Below are positions 26,215 through 34,075 of a stretch of 46,403 nt of DNA, one piece after another. How positions within the stretch are numbered: the stretch's first letter is position 1; each line of letters opens with the position of its first letter. The notes under the pieces were generated by a model, which saw only the letters and a list, made by a program, of their open reading frames with translations, was not told where the DNA came from and made no database searches. The DNA comes from Syntrophorhabdaceae bacterium PtaU1.Bin034 (GTDB lineage Bacteria; Desulfobacterota_G; Syntrophorhabdia; Syntrophorhabdales; WCHB1-27): assembly GCA_002067405.1 (NCBI GenBank), contig MVRP01000016.1:1-46403 (forward strand). The letters are read 5' to 3'. The position numbers were made by a program, and so were the translations under genes.

Positions 26215-26309
26215 CAGGTCGTCGTTTCAGGACTCAATTACTAAGGAAGAACGAGTTTTGTAGTGGTTCTGCTGGAAGCTGCGCAACACACAATCTCGGC
26301 ACGACAGCC

Positions 26310-26738
26310 ATGAAAAGCGTTTGTCATGAGAAAGGGCGCGACATTACTTCTCTACCGAAAGCCTCCAGAGGATCAGAGACGATATTGATAGCCGAACCTG
26401 ATTCGGACGTAAGAAGGTGTACTAAGGAAATCCTCCGGAGACGCGGGTACCGTGCCGTAGAGGCAATGGACGGAAAAGAAGCGATCCGCATATTTGCAGA
26501 CAACAAGGACAGGATAGACCTGGTTATTCTCGACGTTATAATGCCCAAAAAGACCGGAAAAGAAGTCTACAACGAGATCATCAAGATACGTCCCGGTATG
26601 AGAGTGATCTTTTCCAGCGGCTGCGGCCCGGATATCATGCGTGACAAAGGCATTCAGGCCGGAACAGCCCGGTTCCTGACCAAACCCTTATCATCAAAAG
26701 AATTGCTGCAAAAGGTCAGGGACGTGCTGGATGAATAG
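26310..26738 (+). CDS. Stand-alone response-regulator receiver protein
   Basis: The 142-residue protein has one receiver (REC) domain, about 22-142, and no output domain. It has an acidic pocket (E29, D31 in IAEPDSD), the phosphoacceptor D75 (LVILDVIMP), S102/S103 and the conserved K125 in LTKPL, so it should accept phosphate. It resembles the C-terminal REC of the hybrid kinase at 37896-40232, suggesting origin from a hybrid kinase or a role in a phosphorelay. The ATG at 26310 has no clear ribosome site, so the start is uncertain; the first about 20 residues lie outside the fold. Confidence 0.85.
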   Translation: MKSVCHEKGRDITSLPKASRGSETILIAEPDSDVRRCTKEILRRRGYRAVEAMDGKEAIRIFADNKDRIDLVILDVIMPKKTGKEVYNEIIKIRPGMRVIFSSGCGPDIMRDKGIQAGTARFLTKPLSSKELLQKVRDVLDE

Positions 26739-26794
26739 GGCGGCCCTGATCCCCTGACCCTTTGCACTTTTTTATCCATTTATCCATGATTTGC

Positions 26795-26816
26795 AGTCCT
26801 TTCCATAGAAAGGGCT
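26795..26816. other. Hairpin between convergent receiver gene and htpG
   Basis: AGTCCTTTC (26795-26803) pairs with GAAAGGGCT (26808-26816) over 9 positions, one of them a T-G wobble, with the 4-base loop CATA. No T-tract follows on either strand, so it may stabilise the htpG transcript end rather than terminate on its own. Confidence 0.45.
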
Positions 26817-26818
26817 AC

Positions 26819-28729
26819 CTATGACCCCGCCTTCAGGCTTTCAACCATCAGCTTCGCGAGGATCTGCGCAAATGCGGCAGGGTCTTTCGGCCGCGATCCC
26901 TCGAGCAGAAGGGCCTGGTCGTACAGAAGCCCTACGTACTCCTCCAGAACGGGGCTCTTGCTGTCTTTTTCGAACAGCCCGTTCATGGCCGCAAAAAGCG
27001 GGTGGTCCGGATTGATCTCCAGTATCTTCTTGTTGTCCGGCACGTTCTGCCCCATAGCCTTCAGGATCTTCTCCATTTGAGGATTGAGATCGCCTTCGTC
27101 GGCAACGAGGAGGCATGCGGAATCCTTCAGCCGCCCCGAAAGGCGCACGTCCTTCACCTGATCCTTGAGTTGCTCCTTAATGAGATTGATCAGTTTTTGA
27201 TATTTTTTCTGTGCCTTTTCCTTCTCTGCCTTCTCGGACTTGTCGAGCTCGACGTCGCCCGCAATGATCGATTTAACCTGTTTATCCTTGTAGGTAAAGC
27301 CGTTCATGACGAGGTCGTCCACCTCGTCGAGCATGATAAGGACTTCAAAATCCTTTGCCCGGAACGCCTCCAGGTAAGGTGACTTGATCGCTTCCTCCCA
27401 GCTTCGGGCGGGCAGATAGTAGATGTGCTCCTGCCCTTCCTTCATGTCTTCGACATACTCCTGAAATGTCCTGAATTTATCTTTATCGGCCTTTGTCGAA
27501 GAGAACAGAAGAAGGTCGGCGATGTTCTCCCTCTTTAAAAAATCATAATAGAGACCTTCCTTCAGGACATTTCCAAACTCCTTATAGAATTTCAGGTACT
27601 TCTCGTACTCCTCTTTTTTGATCTCGCCGAGCGTGTCGAACACCTTCTTCGCTATGCTGTTCTTGATGATTTCCACCTGTCTGTTGTTCTGCAGGATCTC
27701 TCGCGAAACATTGAGGGGAAGATCGGACGAGTCGACAACTCCTTTGACAAATCTGAGGTAGGGAGGCAGAAGCTGCTCGCAGTGTTCCATGATCTGCACC
27801 CGCTTCACGTACAGCATGGGACCTATCTTGTAATCCTTGTAAAAAATGTTGAAGGGCAATCTTGAAGGGATGTAAAGGAGGGCAGTGAACTCCGACGTTC
27901 CTTCCGCTTTGTAGTGTATTATCTTAAGTGGCTCTTCAACATCGTGAGACACGTGTTTGTAGAACTGGTTGTACTCTTCGGCGGTGATCTCCGATTTGTC
28001 CCTGAGCCAGAGCGCCTTTCGGGAATTGAGCGTCTCGTCCTTCTTGATTTGCACCGTCTTTGACTTGTCAAGCGCGCTCTGCTCCTGTCTTTCCACCTCC
28101 ATCACAATCGGGTGTTCGATGAAATCTGAATACCGTCTCACGACGTCCCGTATCTCCCACTCCTCGAGGTACTGCTTCTCGTCATCCCGAAGGTGGAGGA
28201 TTACGTCAGTCCCTTTCCCTTTTTTTTCTATGTCCTCAACGGTAAAGGTACCGTCCCCGGTCGATTCCCACTTCGCACCCGCATGGTCCTTTGATCCCGC
28301 TTTTCTCGACAAAACGGTGATCTTGTCCGCAACCATAAAGGAAGAGTAGAAGCCCACGCCGAACTGGCCTATCAGCTCGGGATTATCCTTGACTTCCTTG
28401 CTCTGCAGGAGCTGAAGGAATTCCTTGGTCCCCGATCGGGCAATCGTGCCGAGGGCCTCGACGATCTCATCCTTTGTCATGCCGATCCCATTGTCGCTCA
28501 CGGTAAGCGTCTTTTTCTCTTTATCGGCCGTGATCCTGATCTCCCATTCCTTATCGTTCTCCTGGATATCGGCATTCGTCAACGACTCGTATCGAGCCCG
28601 GTCAATAGCGTCGGATGCATTGGAGATCAATTCCCTCAAAAAAACCTCTTTATGGGAATAGAGGGAATGTATCATAAGATCCAGAAGCTGTTTGATCTCA
28701 GTTTTAAATTCACGAGTCTCTACGCTCAT
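26819..28729 (-). CDS. htpG: Molecular chaperone HtpG (bacterial Hsp90)
   Basis: ATG 28729 is preceded by GGAGGAG; 636 residues, the normal HtpG length. The protein begins MSVETREFKTEIKQLLDLMI and shows the GHKL ATP-binding signatures ELISNASDAIDRARYES, TVSDNGIGMTKDEI and GQFGVGFYSSFMVAD. The middle domain has the LNVSREILQNNRQV motif with the catalytic arginine, and a C-terminal dimerisation domain follows. It is a cytoplasmic ATP-dependent chaperone. The start and domains are complete. It diverges from an MFS exporter and has its own sigma-70-like promoter. Confidence 0.97.
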   Translation of the reverse strand: MSVETREFKTEIKQLLDLMIHSLYSHKEVFLRELISNASDAIDRARYESLTNADIQENDKEWEIRITADKEKKTLTVSDNGIGMTKDEIVEALGTIARSGTKEFLQLLQSKEVKDNPELIGQFGVGFYSSFMVADKITVLSRKAGSKDHAGAKWESTGDGTFTVEDIEKKGKGTDVILHLRDDEKQYLEEWEIRDVVRRYSDFIEHPIVMEVERQEQSALDKSKTVQIKKDETLNSRKALWLRDKSEITAEEYNQFYKHVSHDVEEPLKIIHYKAEGTSEFTALLYIPSRLPFNIFYKDYKIGPMLYVKRVQIMEHCEQLLPPYLRFVKGVVDSSDLPLNVSREILQNNRQVEIIKNSIAKKVFDTLGEIKKEEYEKYLKFYKEFGNVLKEGLYYDFLKRENIADLLLFSSTKADKDKFRTFQEYVEDMKEGQEHIYYLPARSWEEAIKSPYLEAFRAKDFEVLIMLDEVDDLVMNGFTYKDKQVKSIIAGDVELDKSEKAEKEKAQKKYQKLINLIKEQLKDQVKDVRLSGRLKDSACLLVADEGDLNPQMEKILKAMGQNVPDNKKILEINPDHPLFAAMNGLFEKDSKSPVLEEYVGLLYDQALLLEGSRPKDPAAFAQILAKLMVESLKAGS

Positions 28730-28804
28730 CGGTACTCCTCCTGTGTCTTTTTTTCTCACGATAAAGGGCGACTCCCGAACGGGCAACCCTCATTTGCACC
28801 ATCT

Positions 28805-28833
28805 AATATAACCAAAAAATTCCGGACAGGCAA
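28805..28833 (-). promoter_or_regulatory. Promoter of htpG
   Basis: On the minus strand TTGCCT (28828-28833) and TATATT (28805-28810) are 17 bases apart and precede the htpG start by about 75 bases. I saw no sigma-32-type CCCCAT element or CIRCE repeat here. Confidence 0.55.
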
Positions 28834-28866
28834 GGAAGGGGGGGCAGGAAAACCGGGGTGAAAGTG

Positions 28867-28908
28867 TGCGGAACCGTTATCCCTGGAGTCATGTATAACG
28901 GTTCCGCA
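28867..28908. repeat. 14-base perfect inverted repeat between htpG and the MFS gene
   Basis: TGCGGAACCGTTAT (28867-28880) and its reverse complement (28895-28908) flank a 14-base loop. A T7 run starts six bases after the stem, just ahead of the MFS promoter. No gene ends here, so this is not an ordinary gene-end terminator. Confidence 0.7.
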
Positions 28909-28927
28909 ACAGGCTTTTTTTATTGAC

Positions 28928-28954
28928 TTGACATGCGAAGCAAGGAAGTATAAT
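28928..28954 (+). promoter_or_regulatory. Strong promoter of the MFS gene
   Basis: Consensus TTGACA (28928-28933) and TATAAT (28949-28954) have a 15-base spacer. Transcription should start near 28961, at the ATG (28963). Confidence 0.7.
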
Positions 28955-28962
28955 GCACGAGT

Positions 28963-30408
28963 ATGAATGACTATCTGTGGATCGTGATCAGCGTTGCCTT
29001 CAGTTCTTTTATGGCAAGAATGAACAACTACAGCGTGAACGTGTCCTTGCCCACGATCTCTCAGTTCTTCGCTATAGGCATGGGAGAGGCCTCCAGGATT
29101 ATCACGGGCTATCTTCTCATTATCACCAGCACCCTGCTGCTTTTCGGCAAGTTGTCCGACCGGCTGGGACTGAAGAAGGTCTTCCTCCTCGGCTATGTCA
29201 TATTCGTGTTTGGCTCGCTCCTTTGCGGGATTTCCCAGAGCATCCTCATGCTTATCGGTTTCCGGTTTGTTCAGGGGATCGGGGCTGCCATGCTTCTCGC
29301 CACCAGTTTTGCGATCATCTCGAAATTCCTTCCCCCTGACAGGACCGGCTGGGCATTCGGGATCACTTCCACCGCATCGGCCCTGGGTGTCGCTACCGGT
29401 GCCCCTGTGGGCGGCCTTATTACGGGATACCTCTCCTGGCACTGGGTATTCCTTATTAATGTCCCTGTCGGTCTGCTTGCCATCTTCGTGGCGTTAAAGA
29501 AAATACCGTCCGAGACCAGAACGGAAGCCCCGGCAAAGAACAGCCGCGGATTCGACGTGCTCGGTGCAGCCTTGAGTTTCTGGGGGTTGGTGCTGCTTCT
29601 CTACGGGATAAACAAGGCCAGAGAATGGGGATGGCATTCACCTGCTACCATTTCCTGCCTGGGAGGTGCCTTTTTCCTTCTCGGCGCTTTCGTTTTCCAT
29701 GAGAAGAGGTGCCGCGAGCCTTTGCTGCACCTCCAATTCTTCAGGAACAGAGGTTTCACCTTTGCCCTCATCGCCACGTTCCTGGCCTTCATGCTTATCG
29801 CGGGCAATGCTTTCCTTCTGCCCTTTTACCTGCAAATCATCAAGGGGCTTGACCCGAAGCAGACAGGCCTGGTGCTGCTCACCTATTCACTCATCTACGT
29901 CTTCCTGTCACCTTACGCAGGCAGGCTCTCCGACAGGATCAACCCTGCCTCCCTCTGCATGATCGCCATGTTCTCAGCATCGGTCAATTCCTTCTTTTTT
30001 GCCTGGACGCTCCCCTCTCAGGGTTTCCTCTCTGTGTTTGTTTTCCTTATATGGCTCGCCTTATCTTACGTGCTCTTCTTTTCGCCGAACAACAACCAGA
30101 TCATGCGTCATACCACCCTCGAAAACAAAGGAAGCGCTTCCGGCCTATTCAACACCACCACGAACCTGGCAATGGTATTCGGCGTTGCCCTGTTCGAAGC
30201 GATCTTTTCCCATACAATCCCGCACCTTGAGATGAAGGGTGCGAGCCTCAAGCAGGCGAATATACCACTCGCAGCGCTTCTGCAGGGTTTCAGCAATGCC
30301 TACCTTATCGGGGGTCTCCTTTGCGCGGCCGCACTATTTTCTTCTTTCCTGACGGGACAGGCCGTAAAGGCGAAGAAAAAGGTTGCACCTGCCTACGCCA
30401 AAAAATAG
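28963..30408 (+). CDS. MFS multidrug exporter, DHA2 (EmrB/QacA, 14-TM) family
   Basis: The 481-residue protein has about 14 hydrophobic segments. It includes the drug/H+ antiporter motif A region GKLSDRLGLKKVFLLGY and an RFVQGIGAAML motif (motif B), with a G-rich motif C near ALGVATGAPVGGLI, all typical of DHA2 exporters. It should expel lipophilic compounds using the proton gradient. It has no linked adaptor or regulator gene. The ATG lies about 8 bases after a consensus -10 and has no ribosome site, so the mRNA is probably leaderless. The N-terminal sequence fits the family start, so a later start is unlikely. Confidence 0.92.
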   Translation: MNDYLWIVISVAFSSFMARMNNYSVNVSLPTISQFFAIGMGEASRIITGYLLIITSTLLLFGKLSDRLGLKKVFLLGYVIFVFGSLLCGISQSILMLIGFRFVQGIGAAMLLATSFAIISKFLPPDRTGWAFGITSTASALGVATGAPVGGLITGYLSWHWVFLINVPVGLLAIFVALKKIPSETRTEAPAKNSRGFDVLGAALSFWGLVLLLYGINKAREWGWHSPATISCLGGAFFLLGAFVFHEKRCREPLLHLQFFRNRGFTFALIATFLAFMLIAGNAFLLPFYLQIIKGLDPKQTGLVLLTYSLIYVFLSPYAGRLSDRINPASLCMIAMFSASVNSFFFAWTLPSQGFLSVFVFLIWLALSYVLFFSPNNNQIMRHTTLENKGSASGLFNTTTNLAMVFGVALFEAIFSHTIPHLEMKGASLKQANIPLAALLQGFSNAYLIGGLLCAAALFSSFLTGQAVKAKKKVAPAYAKK

Positions 30409-30467
30409 CGGATGGGCAGACGCGAAATATTGTCGCCTCGAATCGACATATGGGATGAGCGATCCGG

Positions 30468-31976
30468 TTACCTGATGTTGGGGTCGTGTTCCCGTACGTA
30501 GGAGAGGATCTGGTCGGCCTGGTCGGACACTGCATGGATGCGGCTATAATCGATTGAGACATTGTTCAGGTACTGGAGAATGAGTGCGTCGCCTTCGTGA
30601 TAAAACGGAAGGATACCGGCGACAAAGAATCCCAGCTTCTCAAACTCCCCACAGTATACCGCCGTGAGTGGGTCTTCGAGATTCAGATAGAAGCTTATCT
30701 GCTCTATCTTTTTGAAGCGGAGCTCTTTGAGCACCTGTTTTACCTCGGAAACCACGTTCCTGCCGTAGCGGTGGACTTCGATGACCGCTCTGTTGTAAGA
30801 GGGGACTATCGTGGTCTTGATGGAGGAACTTTCTTCCTGGCCGTCCTCGTGATTTCCCTGTGTTTCCTCGAAGGACCGGTCGAGTCCGATGAAGCCGTAA
30901 ACCCTTTCAATGAATGCCTTGTGCTGCTCGGGTGGATATGCCCTTATTCCGGGTGGGTTTTCTATCGGCAAAAACCCGTAGAGCACTGATTCTCTCTGGG
31001 ACAGCTCGGCGTGTATTCCCTTGAAGGACCGGTCGGTGGGTATGAAACCGACCCCAAGAGCGCACCTTCGGAATCCCGCTTTCAGCCCGGCTTTCTGCGC
31101 GTAGGGGTGGTTTGTCACGGCCTTGCTGAAAATGCCCTTCAAGCCGACTTTTCGCCCCTCCTCGATGAGGGCTGAGATCATGGTGTTTTGAAAGCCCTGT
31201 CCCCGGAAATCGGGATGGACCACAGCCATCGCAGCCTCTGCTATCTTCTGGTCGAGACGGTCTCTGACAAGGGCCACGTGCCCCACTATTCTATCGTCAT
31301 CAACCACACTCACGACGGACACGATCAGGCCGTCCATATGAAGCTGCTCAAATTTGTCAGGATAGTATATGGAGTCAATGCCATACGAGTAACCATAGGC
31401 GCGGTAGAAGAGCCTCGACACCTCGAGACACTCGGATAGCTTCATCAAGCGGATCCTGAATTCCTTTTTCTCTTTCGGCTGGTCTTCTTTTTTGGGCTTC
31501 GGGTAAAGCTCCAGGTCTGACGCATCCTGAAGGTCGATGATGCTCTTGTACGGGAGATACTTGACGAGGTGAAGCTCCTTACCCTCCCGGCCCAGGTTGA
31601 CGAGTGCCGCCTCATCGACGCTCTTCTTCATCAGGAATGAGCCGAGCCCCCTTGTGGAGGTTTCGTCGATGTCTGTAGGGGCGGTATATTCAGGGATCGA
31701 ATCAGGGGTAAAGGGCAACCCCTTCTCTTTGATCACAATGCGGATTCCCGACGACATGGGCTCGAATACAACCTGGTAAGTCGCCTGCTCGGATGGGTCA
31801 AAGGCGTGCTCGACCACATTCACCACCGCCTCTTCCAGGGCAAGGAGGATTTTCACCACCTCCAGCTCCGGGAAGCCGGCTGCCTTCGTCACTTCGGCAG
31901 CATACGACTGTATCGCCGGAAGATAGGAGAGATCGTTGGGAACGGTAAGGGTGGACGATGGTAATGTTTTCTTCAT
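30468..31976 (-). CDS. Fusion: RsbW-like HATPase + GNAT acetyltransferase
   Basis: ATG 31976 has GAGGAGC upstream; 502 residues. Residues about 1-140 are an RsbW/anti-sigma-type GHKL ATPase: LALEEAVVNVVEHAF (N-box), KEKGLPFTPDS and RGLGSFLMKKSVDE. After a charged linker, residues about 172-340 form a GNAT acetyltransferase domain (AYGYSYGIDSIYYPD, HPDFRGQGFQNTMI acetyl-CoA loop). The remaining 160 residues include a small C-terminal domain. The ATPase half may phosphorylate an STAS antagonist or bind a sigma factor, while the GNAT half acetylates a protein or metabolite. No STAS or sigma gene is nearby. Substrates are unknown. Confidence 0.88.
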   Translation of the reverse strand: MKKTLPSSTLTVPNDLSYLPAIQSYAAEVTKAAGFPELEVVKILLALEEAVVNVVEHAFDPSEQATYQVVFEPMSSGIRIVIKEKGLPFTPDSIPEYTAPTDIDETSTRGLGSFLMKKSVDEAALVNLGREGKELHLVKYLPYKSIIDLQDASDLELYPKPKKEDQPKEKKEFRIRLMKLSECLEVSRLFYRAYGYSYGIDSIYYPDKFEQLHMDGLIVSVVSVVDDDRIVGHVALVRDRLDQKIAEAAMAVVHPDFRGQGFQNTMISALIEEGRKVGLKGIFSKAVTNHPYAQKAGLKAGFRRCALGVGFIPTDRSFKGIHAELSQRESVLYGFLPIENPPGIRAYPPEQHKAFIERVYGFIGLDRSFEETQGNHEDGQEESSSIKTTIVPSYNRAVIEVHRYGRNVVSEVKQVLKELRFKKIEQISFYLNLEDPLTAVYCGEFEKLGFFVAGILPFYHEGDALILQYLNNVSIDYSRIHAVSDQADQILSYVREHDPNIR

Positions 31977-32146
31977 GTTTGCTCCTCTTCTTCCTTTTTT
32001 CTGGCCGGCCGGAAGACTCTGGGTTAATTCTACAGAAGAGACCCGCAAAAATAAAGCATGGAATAACGTGCTATTGATGAAAACAGCGTGCTTTACGGGC
32101 CGGTCAGGCACGGGGCGGGAGAGACAAGAAGAATATGGGGTAACTG

Positions 32147-32176
32147 TTGACACGAAAGAACCGAAGGCCATAGAAT
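32147..32176 (+). promoter_or_regulatory. Promoter of the UPF0200-like gene
   Basis: TTGACA (32147-32152) and TAGAAT (32171-32176) have an 18-base spacer. The expected start lies about 25 bases before the ATG, leaving room for the AAAGGAG ribosome site. Confidence 0.65.
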
Positions 32177-32206
32177 AGCGGATCGAATTCCGAAAGGAGC
32201 GGAAAG

Positions 32207-32743
32207 ATGAAGATATTCGTTATCGTCGGAATGCCGGCATCGGGCAAGAACATTGCGAGAACATATGCGGAATCAAAAGGGTTTCCCTATTTTGCAACGG
32301 GAGACATCGTGCGGGCGGAAGTGAAAGCCCGCGGACTGGAGCCTAACGCAGAAAATACTGCCGTGGTGTCGACGGATTTACGGGGTCAGGACGGCATGGG
32401 GGTCACCAGACGCGCCCTTGCAGCCACCCTTTCCGCCGGAACAACAGTTGCCTTTCTCGAAGGCATGCGTTCATGGCCGGAGATCGAGCTGATCGGACAA
32501 AAAGCGGAGCGAATAGTTGTCGCCTTTCTTGCACCAAGGAACGTCAGGCTTCAGAGGATCATCTCCCGGGGAAGATCAGATGATTCCCCTGCCGCCTTTA
32601 CCGAAAGGGACCGGAGGGAGATCGACTACGGCTCAGCGATCCCCGTCGCTCTTGCGGATGAATACGTCCTGAACACCGGAACGACCGAAGAGGCGTTGAC
32701 TTGCCTCGACGAAATAGTGCGCAGCCATTCGACAAACCCGTAA
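32207..32743 (+). CDS. UPF0200-like P-loop protein (nucleoside/dephospho-CoA kinase-like)
   Basis: ATG 32207 follows AAAGGAG; 178 residues. It starts MKIFVIVGMPASGKNIART and continues with ATGDIVRAEVKARGLEPNAENTA, GRSDD and ALADEYVLNTGT, the pattern of the archaeal-type UPF0200 family of adenylate-kinase-like P-loop proteins. It is unusual that the Walker A serine/threonine is asparagine (G8-M-P-A-S-G-K14-N15), which should weaken Mg-nucleotide binding. The substrate is unknown. It is transcribed alone from its own promoter, divergent from the HATPase-GNAT gene. Confidence 0.82.
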   Translation: MKIFVIVGMPASGKNIARTYAESKGFPYFATGDIVRAEVKARGLEPNAENTAVVSTDLRGQDGMGVTRRALAATLSAGTTVAFLEGMRSWPEIELIGQKAERIVVAFLAPRNVRLQRIISRGRSDDSPAAFTERDRREIDYGSAIPVALADEYVLNTGTTEEALTCLDEIVRSHSTNP

Positions 32744-32772
32744 GGCCGTCTCAACGAGGGGCCTCAGGAGGA

Positions 32773-32976
32773 CTATCCGAGAAACGGCACATGATCTACC
32801 ATGTCCAGTTCCTTGAGAAAATTGATGAATTCGTCCGCCTCCCCACCCGAAAGCTCCAAAATCCCTGACCCGTTAAAAAACACCCTGACCCTGCGCTCAT
32901 TCCCCTCTTCCATGTTGATGTAGTCTACGTTATTCAGATTTATGAATCTGTTCCTCAAATGCACCAACTTTTCCAT
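32773..32976 (-). CDS. Small conserved-looking protein of unknown function
   Basis: ATG 32976 is preceded by GGGAGG with 6-base spacing, better than the in-frame TTG at 32994; 67 residues. It begins MEKLVHLRNRFINLNNVDYI and ends in ELDMVDHVPFLG, with many acidic residues. The pattern suggests a small alpha/beta fold like those that answer nucleotides or pair with larger partners, but I do not recognise it. A perfect TATAAT lies upstream at 33007-33012 (minus strand) without a good -35. It converges with the UPF0200-like gene. Confidence 0.65.
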   Translation of the reverse strand: MEKLVHLRNRFINLNNVDYINMEEGNERRVRVFFNGSGILELSGGEADEFINFLKELDMVDHVPFLG

Positions 32977-33020
32977 CACATACCTCCCTGTCAACGGTTT
33001 ATGTGCATTATAATGGGTCC

Positions 33021-33046
33021 ACCCCTGAGGTGCATGATTAAGGGGT
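33021..33046. promoter_or_regulatory. Inverted repeat ACCCCT-N14-AGGGGT
   Basis: Arms at 33021-33026 and 33041-33046 sit just upstream of the TATAAT (33007-33012) of the small minus-strand gene, where an activator or repressor would bind. Confidence 0.35.
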
Positions 33047-33073
33047 CATCACCATTTCCCTGCCGCAGTGCAG

Positions 33074-33097
33074 TCGATTCTCCGGCCGGTGAATCGA
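33074..33097. promoter_or_regulatory. 24-base near-perfect palindrome
   Basis: TCGATTC (33074-33080) and GAATCGA (33091-33097) surround a T-CCGGCCGG-T centre that is itself palindromic. Only one symmetric pair (T/T) of twelve is broken. It lies in the 266-base gap between the small minus-strand gene and the CPBP protease gene. Confidence 0.6.
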
Positions 33098-33242
33098 ATC
33101 CTTGTCCTGGAACGGTATTAATATAGGTAGCGTCCCCGGTTTTGTCTACCCGCCGGTACATCATGGAAGAAGGGATGGTCATTTCGTCATCATTGATCTA
33201 TATTTCTATTGTTTCAACCCGAAACAAGCAGAAGGATTAATC

Positions 33243-33953
33243 ATGGAGCACGGATCACCCACGACAGAACCGGGATATCCTTCCGGGCGCAGCCAGCTTT
33301 ATGAAGTCTCGGTGTTCATCTTCTTGATAGCACCTTCGATGGTGCTGTCGTATTTTGCGGTCAAACAGCAGAGCCCCGGTTTTGTTCTTACCGCCCTGGG
33401 CACCATTTTTCATAATCTCGCTTTTCTCAGCCTTATCGTCTTTTTTGCATGGAAAAACGGAGAACCCATGGATCGTTTCGGCTGGGTTAAAAAGGGCCTG
33501 AGCCGAGAGGTGACCGCCGGTCTCTGGCTATTCCTTCTCATGGTCCTTATGACGAGCCTTATCAGTCAAATCCTTTCAGGCGCCGGAGTTTCCTTGCCGT
33601 CGAAGCCGTTACCCTCTTTTCTCACGGCGCGCTCTCCGGCCGGGTACGCCCTCGCTGCCGTTCTCGTTGTGGTTGTTGCCGTTTCAGAAGAGATTATGTT
33701 CCGGGGCTATCTCATCGTGCGGCTGAATGCGGTCACTCGCCGCCGCTCGCTTGCCGTTCTCCTTTCCACCTCTATTTTTGCCCTCGGCCACGGTTACGAG
33801 GGTAAAGTCGGCGTTGTTGCGGTCTTTTTCATAGGTCTCTTCCTTGCCGTCGTCTATCTCTGGCGAAAGAGCCTGGTGGCACCCATGGTAATTCATTTCC
33901 TTCAGGACCTGATGGGTCTCTTTGTCGTGCCGCTGTTCAAGCAGTTCCAATAG
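33243..33953 (+). CDS. CPBP family intramembrane metalloprotease (CAAX/ABI)
   Basis: ATG 33243 follows AGAAGGA; 236 residues. There are about six transmembrane helices, with the CPBP motifs E149-E150-x3-R154 (SEEIMFRGYL), FALGH (H183) and a final H218 in VIHFLQD. These residues form the glutamate/histidine metalloprotease site of Rce1-like proteins. It probably cleaves membrane-bound peptides or protects from bacteriocins; the substrate cannot be inferred. It is monocistronic, followed by a crotonase gene after 122 bases. Confidence 0.9.
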   Translation: MEHGSPTTEPGYPSGRSQLYEVSVFIFLIAPSMVLSYFAVKQQSPGFVLTALGTIFHNLAFLSLIVFFAWKNGEPMDRFGWVKKGLSREVTAGLWLFLLMVLMTSLISQILSGAGVSLPSKPLPSFLTARSPAGYALAAVLVVVVAVSEEIMFRGYLIVRLNAVTRRRSLAVLLSTSIFALGHGYEGKVGVVAVFFIGLFLAVVYLWRKSLVAPMVIHFLQDLMGLFVVPLFKQFQ

Positions 33954-34075
33954 CCAAAACAGAAAACTGACGCAAAATGCCCTGGCGGGAAGCTTTTTCT
34001 CTTGACCCGAAGCAGGGATAAGTGGTTGTTTGATTCTGCGGCCGTTGTACGAAAAAGTTGTAGGAGATCAGAAGA

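Noticed and set aside
28730..28866. CIRCE or sigma-32 control of htpG
   Set aside because: No TTAGCACTC-type inverted repeat and no CTTGAA/CCCCAT pair; only a sigma-70-like promoter is visible.
33060..33120. tRNA-like segment
   Set aside because: A GAATCGAATCC stretch recalls a T-arm, but no cloverleaf, CCA end or anticodon arm can be built.
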